Positions 25,841 to 33,703 of a stretch of DNA of 37,907 nt are shown here, piece after piece (the stretch's first letter is position 1; the number at the start of each line of letters is the position of its first letter). The position numbers and the translations under genes were made by a program. The notes beneath the pieces are model-generated. The model made no database searches. It saw nothing but the letters and a program-made list of their open reading frames with translations, and was not told where the DNA came from. The stretch comes from DASSFG01 sp035547915 (GTDB taxonomy: Bacteria > Planctomycetota > Planctomycetia > Pirellulales > JAICIG01), in NCBI GenBank assembly GCA_035547915.1, contig DASZTS010000080.1, positions 1-37,907 of the forward strand, written 5' to 3'.

Positions 25841-25846
25841 CAGGTC

Positions 25847-26509
25847 ATGCCCAAGGTCATCGCGATACTTAACCAGAAAGGCGGCGTCGGCAAAACGACG
25901 CTGGCCATCCATATCGCCACCGCCCTGGCCCACCGCGACCGCAAAGTATTGCTGCTCGACGCCGATCCACAGAACAGCGCCCTCGACTGGGCAGCGGCGC
26001 GGCACGGCAAGCCGCTCTTTCCGGTCGTCGCCCTGCCAAAATCGTCGATTCACAAGGAGTTGCCGACGCTTGCCGAGAAGTTCGACGTCGTCATTATCGA
26101 CGGTCCGCCGCGTGTGCATGACGTTGCCCGCTCGGCCATCATGGCCAGCGACCTGGTGCTGATTCCCGTGCAGCCGTCGCCCTACGATGTGTGGGCCTCC
26201 AAGGAAATCATGGACCTGATCAACGAGGCCACCGTCTACAAGCCGGGCCTCAAAAAAGCCTTCGTCATCAATCGTAAAATCGTAAATACGGCGATCGGCC
26301 GCGACGTGGCCGACGCCCTCTCCGAATACTCCGTGCCGGTGCTACAAACCACGATTGGTCAAAGGGTTGCCTTTGCCGAGAGCGCCACCAAGGGCCTCAC
26401 CGTCTTTGAACTCGATCCCGACATGCTGGCCGCCCAGGAGATGAGCCAACTCGTCGACGAAGCCGAATCGCTGCTCGGCATCAACCAGGCCGAAAGAATT
26501 CCGGCATGA
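25847..26509 (+). CDS. parA: ParA-family partition ATPase (type Ib, no HTH)
   Basis: The 220-residue protein has the deviant Walker A KGGVGKTT (residues about 11-18), the DADPQ motif (about 39-43) and the IIDGPP motif of ParA/MinD ATPases. It starts directly with the ATPase fold and has no N-terminal helix-turn-helix, which places it in type Ib. It would use ATP cycling on the nucleoid to move plasmid copies, with the overlapping RHH protein as centromere binder. The coding sequence itself contains one copy of the AAATCGTAAATACG motif (26270-26290). Confidence 0.92.
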   Translation: MPKVIAILNQKGGVGKTTLAIHIATALAHRDRKVLLLDADPQNSALDWAAARHGKPLFPVVALPKSSIHKELPTLAEKFDVVIIDGPPRVHDVARSAIMASDLVLIPVQPSPYDVWASKEIMDLINEATVYKPGLKKAFVINRKIVNTAIGRDVADALSEYSVPVLQTTIGQRVAFAESATKGLTVFELDPDMLAAQEMSQLVDEAESLLGINQAERIPA

Positions 26510-26778
26510 GCGGCAAGAAAGTCACCTTCGCCAGCAAGCGTCCCAGCCAGGCGGTGTCCATTACGAATATCGACAAATGGGTCGAGAATCGCGATGTCGA
26601 AGTCCCAGAAGCGCCGCCACCGGAGCCGATGAAGCGGCTAACCATCGACGTATCGGTGAGCCTACACAAGCGCATCAAGAGCCAGTGTGCCATGCAGAAT
26701 CTGCGCATGGCCGACGTCATCCGCGACTTGCTGGACGAGCATTTTGGCAGCGGCACCAAGCTGGGCGAGGGGGCATGA
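26506..26778 (+). CDS. ParG-like ribbon-helix-helix centromere-binding protein
   Basis: The gene overlaps parA by four bases (ATGA). The 90-residue product has a disordered basic N-terminus and a C-terminal ribbon-helix-helix: MKRLTIDVSVSLHKRIKSQC as strand and first helix, then LRMADVIRDLLDEHF as second helix. This is the layout of ParG, whose flexible tail stimulates ParF. It should bind the nearby repeats and link them to ParA. Confidence 0.8.
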   Translation: MSGKKVTFASKRPSQAVSITNIDKWVENRDVEVPEAPPPEPMKRLTIDVSVSLHKRIKSQCAMQNLRMADVIRDLLDEHFGSGTKLGEGA

Positions 26779-26780
26779 TC

Positions 26781-26808
26781 GCAAATACGATTTGTCGTAT
26801 TTACGATT
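26781..26808. repeat. Inverted repeat between the partition pair and rep
   Basis: AAATACGA (26783-26790) and TCGTATTT (26795-26802) form a perfect eight-base inverted repeat with a four-base spacer, followed by ACGATT. It is the same motif family as the array before parA and sits about 50 bases before the rep start, so it may couple control of partition and replication. Confidence 0.65.
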
Positions 26809-26853
26809 CCGCGACGCCGTGACGTTGCCGGTATTTCAGCAGGTTAGTCCCAC

Positions 26854-27798
26854 ATGAGCCGCCGGCGCCGCACGTCAGGCGAGCAGCAGCCCGACCTGTT
26901 CACGGCCACCTTCGCCGACATCCCGATCCGCGACCAGCGCGACACGATGGAGCGGCCGTTTTTCAGCCTGGCCAAGCGGCCGCGGCTAGAGCCGATCAAA
27001 TATAATGTCGGCAACGTCTGGGTAGAGGTGAGCGCCAACCCGCAGTTTGGCATGGCCACCATCTGGGACGCGGACATCATTATCTGGGCCACGACGCAGA
27101 TTACTGAGGCCCTCGACACCAAGCTCTCCACATCACGAACTATCAAATTCCATCCCTACCATCTGCTCCGCTCCATCCGTCGCACCACCGGCGGCCAGGA
27201 CTACACGCGGTTGCGCGCCGCCCTGGAGCGGCTGACGCATACGGCGGTTCGCACCAATATCCGCGCCGCCGGCCAGAAGAAATTCGCCTCCTTTCACTGG
27301 CTGGAGAGCTGGACGGAGACCATCGATGAAAAGACCGGCGAGCCAACGGGAATGACCATCACGCTGCCCGACTGGATTTACGAGGGTATCGTTGAGCAGG
27401 GCGGAGTGCTGACCATCCACGAAGATTATTTCCTGCTGACCGGCGGCATCGAACGCTGGCTCTACCGCGTCGCCCGCAAGCACGCCGGCAACCAGCCGGC
27501 AGGCTGGGGCTTCACCATGCGGCAGCTCTACGACAAGTCCGGCTCGACCGCTCGCCCATCGGATTTCGCCATCGACATCCGGCAAGTGGTCGAGACTAAC
27601 CATTTGCCGGAATACGAATTACTCCTTGATCGCAACGGGGAGGGGGAGGAGGTCGTTCATTTCGTGCATCGCGCGCATCTGCCTAGCAACCACCCGCGTC
27701 GCGAACTGCCGCGGTCGCCCGACCGGCGCAAAACCCGCGGCATCTTTTCCGAGTCGTTGAAAGTCAACGCCTTGCCCCAGAATGACACGGGCGATTAA
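26854..27798 (+). CDS. repA: Plasmid replication initiator, RPA family
   Basis: The 314-residue protein follows the replication initiator protein A family along its length: DQRDTMERPFFSLAKRPR near the start, GMATIWDADIIIWATTQI, FHPYHLLRSI, then TLPDWIYEG and GGIERWLYRVARKHAG. These proteins have winged-helix domains that bind iterons and open the origin. The iteron origin lies directly downstream of the gene. The C-terminus is basic. This gene is the strongest evidence that the window is plasmid DNA. Confidence 0.92.
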   Translation: MSRRRRTSGEQQPDLFTATFADIPIRDQRDTMERPFFSLAKRPRLEPIKYNVGNVWVEVSANPQFGMATIWDADIIIWATTQITEALDTKLSTSRTIKFHPYHLLRSIRRTTGGQDYTRLRAALERLTHTAVRTNIRAAGQKKFASFHWLESWTETIDEKTGEPTGMTITLPDWIYEGIVEQGGVLTIHEDYFLLTGGIERWLYRVARKHAGNQPAGWGFTMRQLYDKSGSTARPSDFAIDIRQVVETNHLPEYELLLDRNGEGEEVVHFVHRAHLPSNHPRRELPRSPDRRKTRGIFSESLKVNALPQNDTGD

Positions 27799-27898
27799 GC
27801 GTAGTCCGGTAATCCATGCGCCTCATTATGCAGCTCGCCCGCCAGGTCGATGGTTGCTGATCCGCTACCAGTGTTTCATTTTGGGATTGTGGATGGTG

Positions 27899-27984
27899 TC
27901 GGGCTATCGGGCGCACAACCATCGGCCTATTAGGCGCATCGAGTCTCGGCCTATTAGGCGCAAATGCTCGGGCTATTAGGCGCA
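27899..27984 (+). repeat. Four replication iterons
   Basis: Four copies of TCGG[G/C]CTATTAGGCGCA start at 27899, 27922, 27946 and 27968; the first has CGG in place of TAG. Spacing is 22-24 bases, about two helical turns, so all would face the same side of the helix. They lie about 100 bases after rep and are the expected binding sites of the initiator. Confidence 0.88.
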
Positions 27985-28078
27985 CGGGCCGCCCGATTCT
28001 TCAGAGAAGGCAACCATTTGCCGGGAAGATAACTGTTTAACTTAGAGAATATATATAACATTCTTAACGGTCGTGCCC

Positions 28079-28087
28079 TGTGGATAA
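28079..28087 (-). promoter_or_regulatory. DnaA box
   Basis: TGTGGATAA is the exact reverse complement of the strong DnaA box TTATCCACA. It follows the AT-rich segment beside the iterons, which supports assembly of DnaA at this origin. Confidence 0.8.
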
Positions 28088-28380
28088 CCTTGCCGACGGA
28101 TCTCTCCGGCCAACATCATTCCCGAGCAAGCCGATCGGTCGAATTGCATTCAGGATAAGCTTATTCGCTTCTTTGAGCATTCTTTTTGCCACCGGTATTC
28201 AGGTAGCCAGATCAAAGCCCGCCGTGCGCATCGCAATTTGTGCAGGAGGCTGTTTCACCGTCGCCGGCACCTGCGGCAAAGGCGCATCATCAAAATTATC
28301 AACCAGTTACGCTCCCGAAGCCGCTTGACAAGTCTATCAGCGCTCAATAGACAGAGAAATCCCCGGCAAGGAGCCACCGC

Positions 28381-28677
28381 ATGGTCTATCAGCAATCGCT
28401 GGAAATCGAACGCCGCCTCGATCGTGTGCTGCGACTAATTCGCTCTGGCCGGTATTCCTCGCCCATGCTGGCTGAAGAACTCGGCGTTTCGATCCCGACC
28501 ATTTCCCGGTGCGTCAACGCGCTGCGGGGGAGGGGGCATAGCATCCGGGCCGAGAACCATGGAAGCGGCTGGCGATACGTGTTGATCGGAAAGGCCAGCC
28601 GCAGCAAGCCGATGGCGCTCGCCGGCAACGTGCAACCCGAAACCGCCCGCCACACCTCGCAAAAGGAAGCACCGTAA
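28381..28677 (+). CDS. Small helix-turn-helix protein at head of the hsd operon
   Basis: AAGGAG precedes ATG 28381. The 98-residue product has a winged-helix/HTH domain of the HTH_11 type: RLDRVLRLIRSGRYSSPMLA, then ELGVSIPTISRCVNALRGRG, then a wing, and a basic tail. It ends three bases before hsdM. I infer a regulator of the restriction-modification operon, which would help delay restriction after plasmid entry. Control of hsd by it is not shown by sequence. Confidence 0.75.
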   Translation: MVYQQSLEIERRLDRVLRLIRSGRYSSPMLAEELGVSIPTISRCVNALRGRGHSIRAENHGSGWRYVLIGKASRSKPMALAGNVQPETARHTSQKEAP

Positions 28678-28680
28678 CGC

Positions 28681-31107
28681 ATGCCCATCAAGAAATCCGA
28701 GCTCTATTCCTCTCTCTGGTCAAGCTGCGACGAGCTCCGTGGCGGCATGGACGCCAGCCAGTACAAGGACTACGTCCTGGTCCTGCTGTTCATCAAATAC
28801 GTCAGCGACAAATGCGCCGACCAGCCCTATGCTCCCATCACCATTCCCGACGGCGCCAGCTTCAAAGACATGGTGGCCCTCAAGGGCAAGAGCGACATCG
28901 GCGACCAAATCAACAAGAAGATTGTCGGCCCGCTGGCCAAGGCCAACAAACTCTCCGACATGCCGGATTTCAATGACGACTTTAAGCTCGGCAGCGGCAA
29001 GGAGAAAGCGGAGCGACTTGCCAATCTCATCGGAATCTTTGAAAACAAGGCCCTCGACTTTTCCAAAAACCGCGCCGAGGGTGACGATATCCTGGGCGAC
29101 GCCTACGAATATCTGATGCGGCATTTCGCCACGGAAAGCGGCAAGAGCAAAGGGCAGTTCTACACGCCAGCTGAGGTCAGCCGGATCATGGCCCAGATCG
29201 TTGGCATCAAAGGCGCCAAAACCAGTGCCGCCACCACTGTCTATGACCCGACCTGCGGGTCCGGCTCGCTGCTATTGAAAGTCGGCGACGAGGCTGGCAC
29301 GGCCGTCACCCTCTATGGCCAGGAGAAAGACGCCGCCACTAGCGGCCTCGCCCGCATGAACATGATCCTGCACAACAACCCGTTGGCAACCATCATGCAG
29401 GGCAACACGCTCACCGACCCCCAGTTCAAGGACGGCGACATACTCAAGACCTTTGATTACGTCGTCGCCAATCCGCCGTTTTCCGACAAGCGCTGGAGCA
29501 CAGGCCTTGATCCGCTGCACGACCGATACGACCGGTTCAAGCACTTCGGTGTGCCGCCCGGCAAGCAGGGCGACTATGCCTATCTGCTGCATATCGTCCG
29601 TTCACTCAAGAGCACCGGCAAAGGCGCCTGCATCCTGCCGCATGGTGTGCTATTTCGCGGCAATGCCGAGGCCGAAATCCGTCGCAACCTCGTGCGCAAG
29701 GGCTACATCAAGGGCATCATCGGCCTTCCGCCCAACCTCTTTTACGGCACCGGCATCCCCGCCTGCATCGTCGTCATCGATAAGCAGGACGCCCAGACCC
29801 GCAAGGGCATCTTCCTGATTGATGCCAGCACTGGCTTCATGAAAGACGGCCCCAAAAACCGCCTCCGCTCCCAGGACATCCACAAGATCGTCGATGCCTT
29901 CAATAAACGCCTGGAGATAGCCAAGTTCGCTCGCATGGTCAGCGTCGAGGAAATCGAGCGAAACGAATTCAACCTCAACCTGCCGCGCTATATCGAGAGC
30001 CAGAAGACCGAGGACATCCAGAACATCGAGGGCCATTTGAACGGCGGCATCCCGGCCGCTGACATCGACGCTCTGGGCAGCTACTGGGACATTTGCCCGA
30101 AACTGCGCAAAGCACTATTCAAGCCAAACCGCCCCGGCTTCGTCGACCTTGCTGTCAAAAAGTCGGCAATCAAGACCGCTATCTACGAGCATCCTGAGTT
30201 CGCCGCCCTCGTCGCGGAGATGAACGCCCACTTTGCCGATTGGCGAGAGAAGACGGCCAACTCATTGAAGTCGCTTAAGATTGGCTGCCATCCCAAGCAG
30301 ATTATCGCGGACCTCTCCGAGAGCCTGCTTGCCCATTATGTTGGCCGACCGCTGGTCGATCCCTACGGCATCTACCAGCACCTGATGAATTACTGGGCAC
30401 AGACACAGCAGGACGACTGTTACCTGATCGCCGCCGATGGCTGGAAAGCCGAGACCTACCGCATTCTCGAAACCGACAAGAAGGGCAAAGAAAAAGACAA
30501 AGGCTGGACCTGCGACCTGATCCCCAAGCCCCTCATCGTCGCCCGCTATTTTGCCAAGGAGCAGGTAGCCATTGACGAATTGTCGGCCGAGTTGGAAAGC
30601 ATAACGGCTAAGGTCGCCGAACTGGAAGAGGAGCACGTCGGCGAGGAGGGAGCCTTTTCCGAACTGGACAAGGTGAACAAGGGCAGCGTCACCGCACGGC
30701 TGAAAGAAATCAAAGGTGACAAGAAGGCGGCCGATGAGGCGGCCGTGCTCAAACAGTGGCTAAAGCTGAGTGAGCAGGGGTCAAATCTTAAGAAGCTTCT
30801 TAAAGAAGCTGAGGCGGACCTCGACGCCAAGGCGTACTCCCATTACCCAAAGCTGACCGAGGCTGAGATCAAGACGCTAGCCGTGGACGACAAATGGCTC
30901 ACGACCCTGGATGGCATGATTCACGGTGAGATGGATCGCGTCAGTCAGCAGCTTACCCAAGGAGTGAAGCAACTTGCGGAGCGTTACGAAGAGGCTCTAC
31001 CGCACATCGCCGACCGAGTCGTTGAAGCGGAAGGCAAGGTTGCTGCCCACCTGGAACGGATGGGGTTTAGCCTCTCAAAGCTTAAACTCGCGGAGGTGGG
31101 ATCGTGA
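28681..31107 (+). CDS. hsdM: Type I restriction-modification DNA methylase subunit
   Basis: The 808-residue protein has the HsdM_N helical domain (1-130), the AdoMet motif DPTCGSGSLLL (about 190-200) and the catalytic NPPF (about 263-266) of N6-adenine methylases. GQFYTPAEVSRIMAQIVG is the usual lead-in. HsdM is normally near 500 residues; here about 300 extra residues follow, including a coiled-coil region (about 630-730). Two HsdM plus one HsdS methylate hemimethylated sites. The stop overlaps hsdS by four bases. Confidence 0.95.
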   Translation: MPIKKSELYSSLWSSCDELRGGMDASQYKDYVLVLLFIKYVSDKCADQPYAPITIPDGASFKDMVALKGKSDIGDQINKKIVGPLAKANKLSDMPDFNDDFKLGSGKEKAERLANLIGIFENKALDFSKNRAEGDDILGDAYEYLMRHFATESGKSKGQFYTPAEVSRIMAQIVGIKGAKTSAATTVYDPTCGSGSLLLKVGDEAGTAVTLYGQEKDAATSGLARMNMILHNNPLATIMQGNTLTDPQFKDGDILKTFDYVVANPPFSDKRWSTGLDPLHDRYDRFKHFGVPPGKQGDYAYLLHIVRSLKSTGKGACILPHGVLFRGNAEAEIRRNLVRKGYIKGIIGLPPNLFYGTGIPACIVVIDKQDAQTRKGIFLIDASTGFMKDGPKNRLRSQDIHKIVDAFNKRLEIAKFARMVSVEEIERNEFNLNLPRYIESQKTEDIQNIEGHLNGGIPAADIDALGSYWDICPKLRKALFKPNRPGFVDLAVKKSAIKTAIYEHPEFAALVAEMNAHFADWREKTANSLKSLKIGCHPKQIIADLSESLLAHYVGRPLVDPYGIYQHLMNYWAQTQQDDCYLIAADGWKAETYRILETDKKGKEKDKGWTCDLIPKPLIVARYFAKEQVAIDELSAELESITAKVAELEEEHVGEEGAFSELDKVNKGSVTARLKEIKGDKKAADEAAVLKQWLKLSEQGSNLKKLLKEAEADLDAKAYSHYPKLTEAEIKTLAVDDKWLTTLDGMIHGEMDRVSQQLTQGVKQLAERYEEALPHIADRVVEAEGKVAAHLERMGFSLSKLKLAEVGS

Positions 31108-32348
31108 AAGTGGGAGCCACACCCGTCTCGGACGGCCGCAGGCAAACAGACGTCGGCGTCATCCCCAATGACTGGGCCGTAAAGCGTCTCCGGGACATTT
31201 CCCCATCACAAAGTGTTGGTCTCGTAATCAATCCGTCCACATATTACGACACTTCTGGGACCGTGCCGTTCTTTGTAGGCTCGAATATTGGCGAGAACGT
31301 GATTTATTGGGAGTCAGCAAGCAAGATAACGGAGGCCAGTAATGACCTCCTCGCTGCTTCAAGACTTAGAGCGGGTGACCTTGTAACTGTCCGTGTTGGC
31401 GATCCAGGTGTGACCGCCGTAGTCCCCCCTGAATTGGATGGAAGCAATTGTGCGTCGATGATGATTATCCGAAAGCACAGCTCTTTTAATTCACACTGGC
31501 TGTGTTGGCTAATGAACTCTCGACATGGACGTGCTCAAGTGGAAGGAGTTCAGTACGGCACAGCGCAGAAACAGTTTAACATCAGTGACGCCATAAACTT
31601 TCAATATCCTATTCCGCCACTGAGCGAACAAGTCGCTATCGCGGAGGCGCTAGGCGATGCCGACGCCTTCATCGGATCGCTGGAGCAACTGCTCACGAAG
31701 AAGCGCGGCATCAAGCGCGGGGCTATGCAGGAATTACTCACGAGCAAGAGACGTCTACCGGGCTTCGTTAAGAAGTGGGAGACGAAGCCTCTGGGAGAGT
31801 TGGGAACCTTTTTCTCTGGTGGAACGCCGAACACGGCCGTTTCAGAGTATTACGGTGGGACCATTCCTTGGATTAACTCAAGTGATTGCAATGCCGGTCG
31901 GATCTCATGCGTGCCTGGCCGCATTACGTCTGCTGGCATGGCCAATTCTGCGACAAAGTGGGTCAAGGCAGGTACGTTGCTAATCGCGCTTTATGGTGCC
32001 ACGGCTGGTGTCGTCGCGATTTCTGAAATTGATGCTGCGATCAATCAGGCAGTTTTAGCAATTATTCCTGATCGAGATAATTCAGAGTTCTTATTCCAGA
32101 AATTGGGAATGATGAAGGAATGGATTATCAGTACCTATACGCAAGGCGGACAGCCCAATCTCAGCGGAACGATTGTAAAAGCTATTGAGATAACCTTGCC
32201 AGAACCTCACGAACAGGCAGCCATTGCCGCCGTCCTCTCCGACATGGATGCAGAAATTGCGGCTCTGGAGGAGAAGCTCACCAAGGCCCGCCAGATCAAG
32301 CGTGGGATGATGCAGGAACTCCTCACGGGCAGGATTCGGCTCGTATGA
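31104..32348 (+). CDS. hsdS: Type I restriction-modification specificity subunit
   Basis: The 414-residue protein has two target-recognition domains, each ending in a conserved helix: about 1-160 followed by PPLSEQVAIAEALGDADAFI, and about 218-370 followed by EQAAIAAVLSDMDAEI, each with an L-x-x-x-K-x-x-I-K-R-G-x-M-Q-E-L-L-T tail. The GTG start overlaps the hsdM stop. The recognition domains are AT-richer than hsdM and hsdR, as expected for cassettes that recombine. The protein chooses the bipartite DNA target of the complex. Confidence 0.93.
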   Translation: MKVGATPVSDGRRQTDVGVIPNDWAVKRLRDISPSQSVGLVINPSTYYDTSGTVPFFVGSNIGENVIYWESASKITEASNDLLAASRLRAGDLVTVRVGDPGVTAVVPPELDGSNCASMMIIRKHSSFNSHWLCWLMNSRHGRAQVEGVQYGTAQKQFNISDAINFQYPIPPLSEQVAIAEALGDADAFIGSLEQLLTKKRGIKRGAMQELLTSKRRLPGFVKKWETKPLGELGTFFSGGTPNTAVSEYYGGTIPWINSSDCNAGRISCVPGRITSAGMANSATKWVKAGTLLIALYGATAGVVAISEIDAAINQAVLAIIPDRDNSEFLFQKLGMMKEWIISTYTQGGQPNLSGTIVKAIEITLPEPHEQAAIAAVLSDMDAEIAALEEKLTKARQIKRGMMQELLTGRIRLV

Positions 32349-33703
32349 AAGAAAACCAGAACACGGAATGGAAGGAAGCCTGGCGGGATGAATACCTCAA
32401 GTGGCTTTGCGGGTTCGCCAACGCCGAGGGTGGTGTGCTGGTCGTTGGGCGCAATGACAAGGGCGCTCCCGTTGGCGTGGCTGATGCACGGAAACTCCTC
32501 GAGGACCTGCCAAACAAGATTCGCGACGTGCTCGGCATTATGGCCGACGTGCGGCTAGTGTCGGACGCCGGCAAAGACCTGATCGAAATCCACGTCGATC
32601 CATACCCTTACCCGGTCAGCTACAAGGGCGAATATCACGTCCGCAGCGGCAGCACTAAGCAGGAGCTTAAAGGCGCCGCACTCGACAAATTCCTCCTCCG
32701 CAAGCAAGGCCGCACCTGGGATGGCGTTCCGGTGCCCGATGCGACGGTACGCAGCCTGTCCAAGGATGCCGTCACAGCCTTTCGGGCGCGGGCACGGCAG
32801 AGCCAGCGCATGGCCGCAGCCGACCTGAAGGAATTGACGGCCGGGCTCATAGACAAGCTGCACCTTTATGATGGAAAGCACCTCAAGCGCGCCGCCGTCT
32901 TAATCTTCCACCCTGAGCCGGAGCGATTCGTCACCGGGGCATTCGTGAAGATCGGCTATTTCCGCACGAATGACGACCTGCTCTATCACGATGAAGTCCA
33001 CGGCGATTTGTTCACGCAAGTCAGCCGAACGATCGATCTGCTGCTTACCAAGTATTTGAAAGCGGCGATCACCTACCGCGGCATCCAACGGGTCGAGACT
33101 TACCCCGTGCCGGAGCCGGCGCTGCGCGAGGCGGTGCTCAATGCCATTATCCACAAGGACTATGCTAGCGGCGCGCCGGTGCAGATCAGCGTCTACGCCG
33201 ATAAGTTGATGATTTGGAACCCAGGCCAACTTCCGCCGGCATGGACCGTCGCGAAGTTGAAGGGCAAGCATGCGTCGCAGCCGTTCAACCCCGACATCGC
33301 CAACGTGTTCTTTCGTGCCGGTGAAATTGAAGCGTGGGGCCGCGGCGTGGAACGCATCTTGGCTGCGTGCCGCGAAGCAGGCTTCCCTGAGCCCATCATC
33401 GAGCAGGAACCGTCGGGATTGTGGATTTCCTTTCCTTTTTCGCCAGAGATCGTGCAGCGAACCGCCTCCGCCGAAACTTCGGGGAAAACTTCGGGGAAAA
33501 CTTCGGGGAAACGGCTGAGCAAGACGGGCAGGGCGATCGTCGAGTTGATGCTCGCGACGCCCGAAATCACCATTCCCGAAATCGCCGAGCAGCTCGGCCG
33601 GACCGAACGGGCCATTGAACTGCAAATAAATAAACTCAAAGAAAATCAGGTCATTGCCCGAATTGGCCCGGCCAAAGGTGGGCACTGGGAGGTGAGCGAA
33701 TGA
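32345..33703 (+). CDS. Schlafen AlbA_2-domain ATP-binding protein inside the hsd operon
   Basis: The 452-residue protein starts with the AlbA_2 (divergent AAA_4) domain: NTEWKEAW, FANAEGGVLVVG (about 24-35) and a DPYPYPVSYKGEYHVRSGST segment. A C-terminal ATP-binding lobe follows (REAVLNAIIHKDY, FRAGEIEAWGRGVERI), then a short TSGK repeat and a winged helix-turn-helix (about 395-450; IPEIAEQLGRTERAIELQIN). Such proteins are found inside many type I operons, but their role is not established; nucleic-acid binding or regulation is likely. It overlaps hsdS and hsdR by four bases each. Confidence 0.85.
   Translation: MKENQNTEWKEAWRDEYLKWLCGFANAEGGVLVVGRNDKGAPVGVADARKLLEDLPNKIRDVLGIMADVRLVSDAGKDLIEIHVDPYPYPVSYKGEYHVRSGSTKQELKGAALDKFLLRKQGRTWDGVPVPDATVRSLSKDAVTAFRARARQSQRMAAADLKELTAGLIDKLHLYDGKHLKRAAVLIFHPEPERFVTGAFVKIGYFRTNDDLLYHDEVHGDLFTQVSRTIDLLLTKYLKAAITYRGIQRVETYPVPEPALREAVLNAIIHKDYASGAPVQISVYADKLMIWNPGQLPPAWTVAKLKGKHASQPFNPDIANVFFRAGEIEAWGRGVERILAACREAGFPEPIIEQEPSGLWISFPFSPEIVQRTASAETSGKTSGKTSGKRLSKTGRAIVELMLATPEITIPEIAEQLGRTERAIELQINKLKENQVIARIGPAKGGHWEVSE
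33476..33511 (+). repeat. Three tandem 12-base units in the AlbA_2 gene
   Basis: ACTTCGGGGAAA is repeated three times without error, encoding TSGK units between the ATPase lobe and the winged helix. Gain or loss of units would keep the frame and change linker length. Confidence 0.85.

Larger units (their letters stand above)
24486..25846. other. Long non-coding, repeat-rich region upstream of parA
   Basis: This is the largest gene-free stretch (1.36 kb). Its first 400 bases show nothing recognisable apart from a perfect hairpin at 24892. From 24939 it holds many copies of an AAATACGATTT-type motif, two 34-35 base direct repeats, a relic of an AlbA_2-type gene on the minus strand and a palindrome just before parA. 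I read it as the centromere-like and regulatory region of the partition and replication modules. Confidence 0.6.
27799..28380. other. Replication origin region (oriV)
   Basis: This gene-free stretch holds four 17-base iterons (27899-27984), an AT-rich segment (28028-28070, including ATATATATAA) and a perfect DnaA box TGTGGATAA (28079-28087). This is the standard order of an iteron-controlled theta origin. An imperfect inverted iteron TGCGCCTCATTA occurs at 27817-27828. A weak frame from GTG 28080 encodes a hydrophobic stretch but has no ribosome binding site; I do not call it. Confidence 0.8.

Noticed and set aside
27899..27984. CRISPR array or satellite at the iterons
   Set aside because: Four 17-base units with only 5-7 bases between them, next to rep and a DnaA box, are iterons.
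28080..28328. 82-codon frame with a hydrophobic segment next to the origin
   Set aside because: It starts at a GTG inside the DnaA box, lacks a ribosome binding site and lies in the origin region.
33421..33618. Alternative frame reading ENFGENFGE across the TSGK repeat
   Set aside because: It is a second frame of the 12-base repeat; the TSGK frame continues into a clear winged helix and overlaps hsdR properly.
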